Source: Mycteria americana
Taxonomy: Eukaryota > Chordata > Aves > Ciconiiformes > Ciconiidae
NCBI RefSeq assembly: GCF_035582795.1
Contig: NC_134370.1
Span: forward strand, 47,975,501-48,039,500
Length of the DNA stretch: 64,000 nucleotides
Direction: 5' to 3'
The notes beneath the pieces were generated by a model, which was not told where the DNA came from, ran no database searches, and saw only the letters and a program-made list of their open reading frames with translations. This document shows positions 49,725 to 62,295 of the stretch, piece after piece; the stretch's first letter is position 1; the number at the start of each line of letters is the position of its first letter. A program made the position numbers and the translations under genes.

Positions 49725-51989
49725 GACCTTTGTCTAGTAGGAAGGGGATGCTCCTCTGTGAGTACCCTGTTCTGTGAGTAACTGCAGGCAGCTGCAGAGT
49801 ATCTAGTAATATTAGAGTACATCAGCCTTTCACAAGGATCTTCTGCAAATCACCTGCCAGATGCAGCCATGGGATCTAGGACTCTGGGGCTGCTCTTGCT
49901 TGAGTAGGAGGTTGAGACTGGTGAATTTGATTTCCCCTAAGAGCTGCCAGGATTTCAGTAAGTGGAGTTGTGGAGAATGAAAACGTAAAGGGATTAATCT
50001 TTCTTGCATTTCTTTGCTTTTCCTACTAAATATTTTTTTGCACAACCTCCCCAAAGACTGTAAGTGTTAAACTGGCCCTTGCTTTTTATCCCAGTTCTGA
50101 GAATTTCAATTTCTCGGTCTCGTATTTTGTGAGAGAAACTCTGGCTGTACTTGGTCAGAGGATACGTGTTATCACCTTCCCTGCCTACCATTATAAAATT
50201 ATTAAACATTTATATTTCATAGGTGACTGGCCAAAAAGAAATCCTAGGGTTTTCTATCCTGAATAGTTATAATACTATGCAATCATCTAAGTTTTATTGA
50301 TTTAGAAACATTTTTTCTTATTCTGGTATAGAGCTGCTGAAGTTTTACCTCACTTCTCTTCCTACATAACTTATTGTTCATAATTGTATGTAATCTTATG
50401 AACAATAGATTCTTTTTAAGAGAATGGGTTTACTACCTGTTTGATTACCGAGGCATTGGTTACACACACAGGTTGTACTAAAACAATGTGCAGTAAAACA
50501 ATTCAACACGTGAATATGAACTCATTATACATCTGTTTTCCATGGATTTATTCTAAGGCTTTATGTAAGTATTTTTTTAGTACGGGCAGTTCGTATATTG
50601 ATAACTGTTTCTTGAGTGTTTAAATATAGTCATGGCATTGCAAACTGATCTGTAACTTTCTGGTGAGCTGAACTATACATATGTTTTTACCAATACACTT
50701 CACTACTTCCCTTGCTGACAAGTTTCTTCAGAGGCAGGAAAATCTAATTGTGGTTTCAAAAGTATAATATTTTTTTTTTTTAAATAACATGCATATATGT
50801 GTACATAGCTTGTTCTGTCTGCTTCCTGAACTAAAGCTCGGATTTTTCTTTCTTTCTGCTTCCAGTTGTAATGAATGAGTCACTTCTGTTTATAAGCATT
50901 TGGTTGTTTACTCTGACAAACCCTTGATAGGAGACACTCGACAAGATCTCAGTAAATCAATTTGTTCAGGATCTATAAGCATCTCATTAGCATTTATTTG
51001 CAATGTTCATTCTAAGCTCAGCTGCAGCTGTTTAACACACTGAATCTCTCAAAGATTTCCAGGATTGTAAGCATATGTTTTGAGATTGTGCTTTAAGTGG
51101 AGGAATTTTGTAGGCTTTTTTCTTCTTTTCATTGCTGCTGTTAACAAAGATCTTTTTGAATTGAATTGCAGGCTCTGTGTCTATAATCTTTCCCATGTTT
51201 GACTGCTGAAAGCTTAGTTGGAAAAAACATTACTGCTGGAGTGGCATCGGCTGAAAAACTATTCTTCTTCCCATCATTCTTTTTATTTCACCATTGCTGT
51301 GAGGACAACACTCGCATTTTAGCTGTAGCTTCTGAAATAATAGTTAAAAGGAATCTTAATGCTTTTACCTTCAACAAATCCCACATGGAGACGAGTGATG
51401 TCATTGTCTTTGGGACTTGCAGCACAACACATCCAGAATTTACATGGCGCAGGCTGCAAGTCAAATGATAATGCTTTATTTCAGATTGACTAATGTGCCT
51501 TGTAACACAAAAGGAGACCAGGACTACCTGCAGCTCTTAGTGATTGATTTCCAATACAAATCTCATAACAGTCTATTTTAAAGAAGTGTAGCAGAAAACT
51601 AGTTGGATACCAACATTTCAAAAGGTAACTAATAGTAAGTTGTGTCTCCAAGATTGTTACGAGGGTAAGTTATTCCTGTTTTTATTTTCGTTTCATGAAC
51701 TAGACTGTAGAGAAATGAGAAAATAAAATAAATAGAAGCTTTTTCAGAGAGCGACTGGGTAATTCAAAAACTACACACCACGGACTGGAGCCAGAGAATG
51801 CTCTGTACACAGCAGTTAGTGATCAGCATGCCTGTACCTGTGTTCTTTATTAAAACTTCACTAACTTTTGTGAATACGAGTTTTTGGGAAAGTACGAGTG
51901 TGTATAAAATGGTTCTTTTTTCCACTCCTGCCATAGCAAATGAAAATGCCTTACCGGCAAGGCAAAGTTGATGTTTGACACTTACCCTT

Positions 51990-52490
51990 AATATTTAAAT
52001 TCCCCTGACTTCCTCGATTCCTGCTGCTCTCCGTGGCTCACCTTAATTGAGATAACCCGTGTTTGTTTGTATTCACGAGATGGAAAAACTACTGCAAGGC
52101 TCCAGGCTTGTTTCAGCTTAGGCGGGGCTTTGCATGACCCCCTCCGCATTTGCTTCTCTTTGGGGGTCTTCCCCCGCTGCATCAGCACTTCCTTTGGAGA
52201 GGGGCCATGGAGCATCCGCAGCCTGGTTATTGCAAAAGGCTCCCTGCTCAACTGGTGTAGCCATGGAAACGGCAGGACGGGATTCCCAGGGCGCCCCATC
52301 CCCCCCGCCCTGCCGGGCTCCGGGCTTCGGGCTTTGTGGCCAGCGGCTGGTGGCTGCTGGTGCAGGGCTGGTTGGGCGGAGGGTGTGGGACTGCTCCCGG
52401 GAAACCCGACCTTGTCATTAGAAGGCTTCCAAGTAAAGAGATTTCTTTGGCCTCTGGGTACCGGCAAAAAATGGAAAAACAATGCTTCAT
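51990..52490. promoter_or_regulatory. Isolated GC/CpG-rich patch in intron 1
   Basis: About 500 bases stand out from the surrounding AT-rich intron: roughly 20 CpG can be counted by eye, with C-rich and G-rich blocks densest at 52,260-52,400. Long overlapping frames on both strands (52,067-52,510 on +; 51,988-52,482 on -) follow from the composition and show no domain. The patch contains a strong RFX X-box. An intronic enhancer, an alternative neogenin promoter or a non-coding RNA promoter would all fit; a coding exon of neogenin does not, because no Ig-domain pattern is seen. It may approach, but not clearly pass, usual CpG-island limits. Confidence 0.45.
52257..52270 (+). promoter_or_regulatory. 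RFX X-box motif
   Basis: GTAGCCATGGAAAC fits the bipartite RFX-factor site (half-sites GTNNCC and GGNAAC around AT; ideal form GTTGCCATGGCAAC). It sits in the centre of the GC-rich patch 41 kb into intron 1. RFX proteins drive ciliary and neuronal programmes, so the link to a neuronal guidance receptor gene is plausible but inferred. Confidence 0.4.
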
Positions 52491-52845
52491 ACTTTGTGAA
52501 CTGTGAATAGGCTGGGTGGTGCAGCGTGCTGGAAATCTTGTGTTAATCTTGCCGTCTTGCTTTCATGTCTTGCAAGCGGTTTTGCTAGAGTACTCGGAAT
52601 TAAGACAAAAGAAATTGTGGGACAATAAGCCGTAGTGATTACTTAAGAAAAAGATCGTATGTCTTTTGAATGGAGCTGTTTAAAAATCTAGATTTCATCA
52701 GTCAGCCCTAGTGTACTAACTTTTTTGGTGAGTGTATCAGAATGGAAAGTATCACAGGTACATGTACATGAGCAAAAAAGGCTGTGTGTCTGCAGAAGCT
52801 AGGGGAAGTTGCTGGCTTTTCTAGAAACAGTTTTCAAAAAGTCTT

Positions 52846-52865
52846 CCCCCCCCACCCCCCACCCC
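52846..52865. repeat. C-rich simple repeat
   Basis: Short C runs separated by single A form a 20-base tract about 350 bases after the GC-rich patch. It has no visible role. Confidence 0.8.
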
Positions 52866-55800
52866 TGCAAACGGGAATCACATTCTTTCCCTGTAATCAG
52901 TACATGATCTGCTGAAGCCCTCCTACAAGTAGTCTGCAGTCCAACAAGCTGTTTAAATATTATTTTCTAAATTCCTTTCCTTATGTGTGATTGGAAATAC
53001 CATAGCTCATTCCAGCTGTTTACTTGGGGATTTCTAGTACTCTGGATATCTCGCTAGGGTTGACCTAGCTTGATCAGTAGTTCAGTGAAAAATTGATAGT
53101 GTATTTTCATCTTAGATCAATAATGGATCAGTGATTTGGGGAGACTCAAAATACCCCCACTACAAAATATTTTTCATAGAAAAGATGTATGTATGGCTGA
53201 AACAAGTTATGTTCAAAAAATGGTCTAAGTGTGATCTAGAGACATAATTGCAGGACAGGATGATGAAAGCTGAATCTTAATGTACAGTTTAGGAGTGATG
53301 AGGAAAACATTTATGACTTGGATTTCATTAATATTCCTTCTCCTGTAGTGTAACGCAAAGGGGAACACAGTTTGGAACAGGTGCAAAAATCCGAGGTCAT
53401 ACTTAAAAAGATTGAACCAAGGAGACAGTGTAGCTATGAAGACAAAGATGCAATTTGTAAGCATGGGTGGAGTTCTAGAGATTTTGAAGGACAGGTGTTT
53501 GTTTCTTGAACTTAATGTTTAAATAAAATAAAAAAGCATGCCATGAACCAACAGGAATGGCCATGTTTAAGTGATTGCTTGTCTGTGCCCCAGAGCAGTG
53601 ATCTCCTTCAACCAAAGCACTGAATTAATTTTTAAAAGCCTTTACAAAACCCAGAGTGCTGTGTCCAGTTGCTCTTCTTCCAATTGCCCCAGTCCTTGCA
53701 CTTGGATCTTTGCGGCAGGCAACCAGCAGCATCCCTCTGCCAGCTGGGGTCCTGCCTGTATTCCTGTCTGACCTCTTGCATCACCTGGTAATCTTGCTCT
53801 GTTACCTGGCATTAACTGAGGGCTTTTTCGATTTGTATGTTAGAAAAATTAACTTTAGATCATGACTGTAAACAGAGTTATCTTCAAGATTTACTTTGCA
53901 AGTAGTAGCGTACCCGCTTTGCAGTGATAGACTCCAGTGCCTCTTCTGCTTTGCTGTTTTACTCTCTTGTCCCAAATGTCCAAAAAGCTGAATCGGACAT
54001 CTAAACCTCTTCCTCAAAATGTTAAACCAGCGTTGTCTTTTATGTATTAAATTACCTACTGTTCTTTGTCAGTCTAGTTATTGGCTATGAAATACTAGAA
54101 AGTAGATTTGTTCCAACGCCACACACAAATAACGGAAGAGTGACCAAATATAGCTGTGGTTCTTGGTTGTTAAGGTAAGGCTAGGAATTTTTTTTTTGTC
54201 CTGACACTGATATCATGAAGATGAAATGGCAAGCAGGTGGCTGAAAATGCAGCTTGTTTTATTTTGAATTTAATTAAATTTAAACTTTGAAATAGTGTTG
54301 TGAAGGCTGGTAGTATACTCTAATTGTAGCTTGAAATAATTTCCTTTTTCTTTAGCCCATTTGACTACACTGAAAAAAAATCTGTCTTTTATTTAGTAGC
54401 TCCACCTATCTCATTCAGCTTACCAGTAACCTTGAAAGAAAGGAGGCGCTGGGTGGTAAAGGGGGAGTCTAGACTGAATAAAATACAGACCCTTTTTTAT
54501 TTTGTGTGTGTGTGGTTACTGAAGGTGAGGATCTGTGGCAGTTCTTAACGATCCTTGGTGAGCTGCAGTTTAACCTTGAATTGTATAGTGGGGAAAGAGC
54601 TTCCATTTCCCATCTGATCACTTAATGAAGACTCAGTTATACTTTTGGCATAGCATTTAGAGAATGATCTATGAGTTGCATTCAAAATTAATGATATTTA
54701 ATTTAATCGATGAGATATCACAGGCACCTTGGTCTAATAATAAGTTTTGGCCATGTTAATACTAATTTTTTCCCCTATGAACTAAAAGCAAGTTAAGCAA
54801 AGTTAATGAACTCTCTTGTAATGTTCCCATCAGCTTGCTGTTTGGATGCAAACTTGTCTGATACGCTTTTGGTTTGGTGAGGTGGTTTTCAGTCACCAGC
54901 CCTTTAGGCATTTGTTTCTGGTACAGAACGAACTGCTGCTAGAATGAACTTGTGACAGCAAGTGCTTTGTACTGCAGACCTGGGAAGTGGCACTGCAGGT
55001 TTCCCAGCCATTATGCTTACCTGGAGTCCCAGTCAAGTGATAAACCTTCAGATTAACTGGGGTTTTCTAGTTTGTTTGTGTGTTTGGTTTTATACACGCA
55101 TTTCTTGTTGAAAAATTGACTCTGATCTGTGCAAACAACACTAACTGCTCACCAAAAGATGTTGTCTTTCCAGTATCATCATTACCCCTTCGTTTTTGTT
55201 GTGCTTTGTGGTTGTGAGACCTTGCTTTGCCTTGCTTTTTTCACTCCCCTCTTCCAGACAGAGCTCTCATTAGACAGTCTCCTTTTATGTTTTTTGGTCT
55301 CTTTCCATCATGTGGTCCTGCAGTGTAGCCCCAGATTTTCTAAAATGTCTAGATAATTATAGTTCCCAAGGAGATCTCTCTGAAATATATTCTGGTAAAA
55401 ATAGTTCACCTAAATTACCAATTTACAATAGGTAGCAGTAGTATCCAGGATTACCTTTTTTCTGTATATGTAAACAGTTAACTGGTGAGATGAAGCCCAA
55501 GTTCATTTCCCCAAAGTGCATGGGACTGAAAATATGCAAGAAGTGATACCTTGTGTAAGAGATGCCTTTGGCCAGCACACCACCTGCTTCACTGAATGTA
55601 TTTATGAAGAGCACTGAGACCGCTTTAGCAATAAAATGAATTTGAATTCTGGGGTAGATCTAATGCAATTATCGATTAAGTTGTAAATGATCTATTGTAT
55701 GCTTCATCAAAAACTGTGGATTTATCTGTCCCATTGATAGTTCTAGAGTAATTTTTGCTTTAGAAATCATTCCATACGTACATTTGTATGGCTCTGCTGA

Positions 55801-58660
55801 CATGTATATTTTCATATGTAAGAATATGTGAAAATAACTCGGTGTATATATAACTCAGTACAAGAAGATTTTTATATGCTTGTATTTGGGATGTCTGTAT
55901 TGTGTGTGGATGGTAAAATGAAGGTGACCTAGCTCTGGGCGCTCAGATTAGATATTGTTATATAGTGTCTTATTTCACAAGATTCCTGACACACTTTAGC
56001 CTGTGGCTTGCTGAGCACTAGCCCATCTGCCTGCCCTTGTGGTTCCTCCCAGCAGCTGTGTTGCACTGGGCACTCTTGTAGGCTTTTGTTACTAGCACAG
56101 ACTCTTGTGCCAAATATTTAACAGTCCGCTCATCCCCCAAATTTTCCGTCATCCTCAACCGAAGCCCGGAGGAAGCCTTGCATGGATTGCTGTGGCTGGA
56201 TGTACTGCTTGTTAGAACTGTACATGCTGTTAGAACTGAAACTGTTAAGCATAAAAACATGAATAACTTGCCCCTCCCTCTTTTACTTCATGTTTACAAA
56301 GATGAAAGCCACTTTTAATACATGCAAGCTATGTATTCTAAGACTTCAGCAGGCAAAGAACCTTTTAATATTGGCTGTAAGAAATCTCTGCTGCAAAGAA
56401 ACCCTGATGAAATAAGGGCAAAGCATCTTACTTTACTTAATATTTTGTGATTTATATCCCCTCTTATGTGCAAGTAAGATAACAGTGCAGTAAGTGAAGG
56501 AGGACCTGTGTAATGCATGTTATTGGGCGATTCAAAGCCAGAAACTCTAAGATAAACAATGTTTTACAGAAACTTAATGGGTTATATATATATAAAAATA
56601 AAGTGAGCCTATTAATGTTTTACAACATATTTGCATATGCAGAATGGTGCTTTTCTTAAAGTGCATAACCTCATAGATCCCTTGTCTTTTGACCAGTTCC
56701 TGACTTCAGTTTGGCCACTTCCTCTTATGATCATATCTGTAGCAGTGGATGTTTCTGTTACGGAGCTGATACAATGATTTTACATGCTCTTGTCAGGGAC
56801 TTTTTCATGGTTAAAAGTGACATGAGTGCTTGGCTCCCTTGGAAAAGCTGTATTTCATCCCTCTTATAACTGAAAAGAGGTGGTTCAGTAGTTCCACTTT
56901 CTGGTTATAGTTCTTAAAACAAACAAAACCCAACCAAAATAAACTAAGAAAACCACCACACATTATTAGACAACTTTTTTCTTGGAATTTTTTGTTTAAA
57001 AAGTGTAAATTACTCTGCCAGAAAATATAGTTTCCCATTTGTGATAGTCATCATGTGCTGTAAATTGATTGAAATAAAGCCTTTTTTTTCCCCTTAAACA
57101 TAGCTTCTAAGTGTTGATGGTAGACTTACCAGAGACTGTAGTCTAATTATCTGATTGTACTGTGATTAAGGTGTATTTGAGTTAGGAAAGTTTCTCAGGA
57201 GAAGCCTGTACAGGCTATTTACATAAAACCTCAGAATGGACAAGGAAAATGAGACCAAAGGAATTTTTAGCTTTATAATGGTGTCTGATGGTGGTCAGTG
57301 GTGGATGCCTAGGCAGAGCAGATCTGACCTTCAGCTGAAAATGTTTGTGGTTTTATCTTAGAGGTAGTATTTTGGTCAATGGGACAAAATACGGCAGAAA
57401 TTCTTAAAGAATCTGGGAAAAGCTTTGCTGTTAACATCTTTCGGAACTTGTTTTATGCTGCGATGCTTGAGCCAACTTATTTCTGTAAATTGCTTTATAT
57501 TTTAATGCAGTTCTATCAACATGTATTATTTAAAATAGAAAGCTTGTTGCAGCAGGCATCAACCATGATGCAAATGTGAAGGATATGCCAAAAACCTTAC
57601 CTTAATGCTAGCTAGAGACGTAAAACAGAGGAGAAGACTAGGCTTGGCAATGTATAGTAGGCTGTAGTTGAAAGGGAATGAAAAAAAGACTGCAGTTGAA
57701 GTGTGTGTTAGATCCTTGTGCTTCTTGCTCATGGTGGTGGTGATAATCACTGCTAACCTTGGAGGGAGCAGTCACATCTGAGAAGTTGTAGCACATTGTC
57801 CTTACAGACCTGCAGCTAGCAGGTGGTGACAGCTTACTCTGTGCTTTGGCTATGGTAAGTGCAGTGGAGCTGATAGAAATGCAGTCACAAACATCTGAAC
57901 CAGTTTCCACTGCAGATGAATGGATCAACTTCTGCAGTTTGGAGCTTAGCTGGAGTCAAGAACTGATGTGAAGAGGTGTTCGGTGATGCTGAAGGATGTT
58001 ATGGTAGTTAACAGTTCTGTGTCAAGGTTCAATCCCTCGCTGAGTTGCTTGGTCATTGGACTCGTGTGCTCTGTCCTTAGTGTTCAAACAATGCACTTAA
58101 CATCGTTGGTAGCATAAGCAAAACCATAATTACAATGTCAGCAAGCTCAACAGTCAAGCGATTGTGTTCAGATTAGGTGAGGTTGTGTTACAGCCTCATG
58201 GTTCCTCCAAGAATGTGTTGCTTTTTTTGGATAGGTTTTGCAAAATCCTATTTGTGGGATGAATGGCAGGTGCAGTTTTGAGTGCTTTTCTGCTGAGAAT
58301 CAGATCTGTCCTTCCTTTTGCCAGTCTGAATACCTAGAAGGTGTGATTTTCAGAGCGTGTTGGTGTATCATGTCCTCCTTGTTTCTAACTATGGTAACAG
58401 ATGGATCGGGCACTTTGTGTAGCTTTTATTGCTGGATTCCTCAGAAAAGATCTTTCCTAATATTGCCGTTGTTGTGGCTTTATGTGCTGCTTCCTGTGAT
58501 TTCTGTGCTTTTAATTTGAAGATACATAACCATAGCTCCCTGTTGTGATATGTCAGAAATGAAATAATGGAAAGCCAGTTTGGGGACGTATGTCTCGCCA
58601 TGCTTTCCTGCTTTGGATGCTTGTACACTTCTTTCTTGCTTGTCTTCTGTTGTTGCATAT

Positions 58661-58791
58661 CCTTGGAGAAGCTTAAAGCTTGGCTGGCCAGATCCCTGAG
58701 CAACCTGATCTAAATAGCCCTGCTTGGAGCAGGTGTCTAGGCTAGATGACCTCCAGAGGTCCCTTCCAACCTAGATTATTCTGTCATTCTG
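58661..58791 (+). mobile_element. CR1 LINE 3' end
   Basis: The order is diagnostic for CR1: CCTTGGAGAAGCTTAAAGCT, CCCTGAGCAACCTGATCTAA, CCCTGCTTGGAGCAGG, CTAGATGACCTCCAGAGGTC followed by CCTTCCAACCTAG, then ATTATTCTGTCATTCTG, the terminal octamer-like repeat. It is close to avian consensus and 5'-truncated, in the same orientation as the host gene. Confidence 0.92.
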
Positions 58792-59540
58792 GGACATGCA
58801 ACTACTTCAGCTGCGACTTGTGAAAGGAAGCTCAGAACTGTATCCAAATTATGTTTTGTGAAGTATTATCAGCTGAAATTTTATGTCGGGCAGTAAGTTG
58901 CCAGGTAGTTTGATTTCACTGTCCAAGCGGTTGAAGAGCTTTTTGTCATATGAAGGTAAACGTTTCTCTTGCAAGAACACTTTAAATTTGGTTACAGTCT
59001 ATGAATTGGAAGAAATGTTAAGTACTGTGTGTCCTGTCTTTACTCAGAAGTTCTGTTCAGTAGCTCACACTTCAGCTCTCCCTAGTCAGGTAAGCTTTTG
59101 CATCATAAAAACTCAGGAGGTAGAGCCAAAGCAAAGGCTGATATCAACACAGTCTGCACAGGTTTTTTGAGCCATCTGTTAGATGTCTGAAACTTGTGCA
59201 GTTGTCAGTGCTGGAAACAGGTATTGCTCTGTTTCTGTGGAGTTGTTAGTTCGTTCTGGGGTTCCGTTGCCATAATTAGTCAAATTAGTATTTCATCAGG
59301 TCTGTCTATTTGTTTAACAACTGAAAAATGAAGTTGTGTGAATTGAGTACTGTCCTCCAATGTGATATGCAGAGTTCAGATCTGTGTCCTGTTTTGATAT
59401 TATTTGAGCTGAAAAATTCTGCTTCGTATTAAGCAGAGAAAAATCTTGAACTGGAACCTTTAGAATAGCCCACCAGGTAGCTGTCAGACTATCGAACACG
59501 GTCTGTGCGTGCCAGTTCATAGCACAAGCAGGATGAGTCA

Positions 59541-59870
59541 GAGCAGGGCCAGCAGGTTGAAGGAAGTGAGCTTGATACTCAGTAGGCTGCATCCAGTTTT
59601 GGGCTCCCCAATGTGTCCATGTCAAAGACTTTATTAAATTGGAGCAAGCTTGTTTGGCCCTCAACCAGCCTGTCTGGGAGCTGAAGCATGTGCCTTAGGA
59701 GAGGTTGGTTTGGCCTGAAGAGGTCTCGAGGTGGGGGGATGGACCTCATAGCAGCCTGCCGGTACCTATAAAGAGGTTATTGAGGAGATGGAGCCAGGCT
59801 TCTCGCAGTGGTGCATAGCAGGAGGACAAGCGACAACAACCCAAATTGAAACCTTGGAAGCAAACTGTCA
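59541..59870 (+). mobile_element. CR1 LINE internal 3' region fragment
   Basis: Collinear CR1 blocks: GGGCCAGCAGGTTGAAGGAA, CATCCAGTTTTGGGCTCCCC, GGAGCAAGCTTGTTTGGCCC (rearranged), GACCTCATAGCAGCCTGCCG with GTACCTATAAAG after it, GATGGAGCCAGGCTTCTCGC, AGTGGTGCATAGCAGGAGGA and CAAGCGACAACAACCC. The fragment stops before the region that forms the 3' end and lies downstream of the separate 3'-end copy at 58,661-58,791, so the two are independent insertions or a rearranged pair. The - strand frame at 59,746-60,054 is its antisense shadow. Confidence 0.85.
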
Positions 59871-61694
59871 GCTGTTTGAACAGCCTGATCCTCCCAAGTA
59901 GTCTGTAGCATCTATAATGACAGGTGACCTGTGCTGGCTTTTCTTTTTTTGGCCTTTTTCTAGTGGGCAGAATGAATATAACTGAAGGGAGACATCTCTC
60001 AGCTGAATCTAAGGACAAGTTGTGCGCTAAGCCTGTCTTGCACTCTTTAGTCAAATTATTGTTTAGGAGGTTTTACATATTGAGTGAGAGGAGAAGAACT
60101 TTCACAATTCTCAGGGAAATGAGAATAAAAGGGATATAAGCAAATTTCTTCTAATGATGACCGATGAATTTGCTTTTCTTAAGTATTTTTGACTAACTTA
60201 GTAATTTAGGTAATACCCATATCTATATGATAATTTAGTTAATATATGCAATATTTGTATTTCTACTCTTATGTAAGTTCTTTTTAAACATGTTTGCTTT
60301 TCCACTTTGATGGAATAATCTGTATTATAAATGAACAGATTAATCTTTCTTCCCTGCCCATGTGTATAACATTTGCAAAGCTAATACTTGCAAATATTTT
60401 TGCTAATATATTTGCAAAGCTACAGTTATGCTTTTTATTTTATTGTGACACAAACTGTGTCAATCAAAGCTACAGTGCTTCATGGGAATTTAGGATGTTA
60501 AGTGAATAAACAAGCTAGATGAAGGCTTTTGTCTTTTAGAAAATGAAACAGGAAGCAGTTTCATTAATACACTTTCAGAAGAGACAAGAATCTGTGTAAG
60601 GCTTTTAAAACTGGTCTTTCAGCTCATTTTACTGTACTTTCAACTGAGATCAAATAGGGAAAGCAATGGCAGTTAGACATGCTCCATTAATGTCCCGTGG
60701 CTTATATTCTCAGTTCAAGTTAGATGTGCAGCTCCACTGCTTTCCAGGAAGGTGCAGGAATGTTCATGTTAACCCTGGTGCTCTCCTTCTCCCCTTGCCC
60801 TAGTAGAGAAGTGGAGATAACCATATATCCCCTACTCCACTTTTGAAAAAGGAGACCTCAAGAATCGGGAGGTAAATTGAGGCATTTAGCTATTTTTCTT
60901 TCAGCTTTTCTTGGCTTGTAAAGAGCTCACTAACAGCTTAGTAGGAATCTGTTATGGAAAAATGTCAACTGGGTAAAATAACACGACTGCAAAGTTATAA
61001 TAAAGGCTTAGTGCAATTAGATTTTTTTTTTTTTCATAGATCTGTTTTGAATACAAATATGTTGTTAATTGTCTGCAGTTGCCTTCCTGAAGTATTGCTG
61101 TTTGATTTCATATATAAAAAAGAAATAAACAAAAATATAATTATTTGCTCTGCTCTGTGTATGTCCAGTGCACTTGAAATAATTAAGGTGCAGTAAAGAA
61201 GACTTGGGGATTTTTTTTTTTTAATTCCTGATCATGTTTGTGCATTTCACGATAAAGGATCAGTAAGATTTGCAAATATTTGTCATGTTTTGGCTTGGAG
61301 TATGGAGCAAGGTTAATTTATAATGACGAAGCTTCTGAGGTGGCTGAGCTGTTCCTGGGACAGCTTGTTTAATGCATGAATGTAGTCCAGAGTCACTGGT
61401 GCAAAGCCATGACTCAAGTTTGCTGTAGAACAATTTTGTTGAAGATAGATATTCCCTATTGGGAAGGGAGTGCTAGGCCAGCCAAAGCCTTATTCCGGTT
61501 TTCAGACACAATGATGTTCTCTAACCGTTATTGATCTTGACCTAACCAAATTGTATAAAGGCATTAAATGTTTCCAGGATCAATGTGCAGAACTCACAGT
61601 TGAGAAGATTAAAAGAAATGTTTGAAACTTATAAAACTGGTGTATTGTTGAGGTGACAGAAATGAAGAGTTTTATCCACTGCTCAGAGTGGAGG

Positions 61695-61751
61695 GAAAAA
61701 AACCCCAACAAAAACAACAACAAAAAAAACCCCAACCAAAAAACCCCACCA
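61695..61751. repeat. A/C-rich low-complexity tract
   Basis: Runs of A alternate with CCCCA and CAACAA units. This is the pattern of a decayed, mutated poly-A stretch often seen in bird introns. No retroposon body is visible beside it. Confidence 0.75.
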
Positions 61752-62175
61752 GTAACTTGAAGGAGTTGTAACTGTGACATGTGTTTGAGTTACTACTTAA
61801 ACTGTTTTCCTGGTGGGCACCAGTCTGTGACATAGTTGAGTGTCTCTTCACTTACTCTTGGCCATGGTTAAAATGTTGTTCATTTGTGACTAGTTATCCT
61901 CTTGAGCCGATCTGGATATCAGATTTTGATTTCTGCATCTGCAAATATATCTTCATTTTGTACCAGTTCTGGATCTGCTAAGTTTTCCTGAAATCTGGTT
62001 CAGTAACATTCTGTTTTTGTAAGCTATATTATATTTTTTATATGGGTAATTCATCAATGGTACTAATAAGATGTGTTTGATGGTTGGTGGTTTTGATGGT
62101 TTTTATAATTTTCAAATGCTTGTCTTGAAAAATAATTGAAGTTTGAAAATAATCAGTTGTTATAGAGGACAGTGG

Positions 62176-62295
62176 TAGGCATATATGACTATAGGTGTGT
62201 ATATATCATTTATATACAAGGTGTGCATATATATATATATATATAAAGTTTATATGTATGAGGGGGGGTGTGTATATGTAAATATAAATAAAAAA
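62176..62295. repeat. AT microsatellite and TA/TG-rich tract
   Basis: A pure AT dinucleotide run (about 62,227-62,245) sits inside a 120-base stretch of TATA, TGTG and AAATA motifs with one run of seven G. It is probably a variable microsatellite locus. Confidence 0.85.

Noticed and set aside
51988-52510. Open frames of 147 (+) and 164 (-) codons in the 52 kb patch
   Set aside because: They overlap on opposite strands, have no recognisable domain, and are explained by the local GC content.
59746-60054. 102-codon frame on the - strand
   Set aside because: Most of it is antisense to the CR1 fragment at 59,541-59,870.
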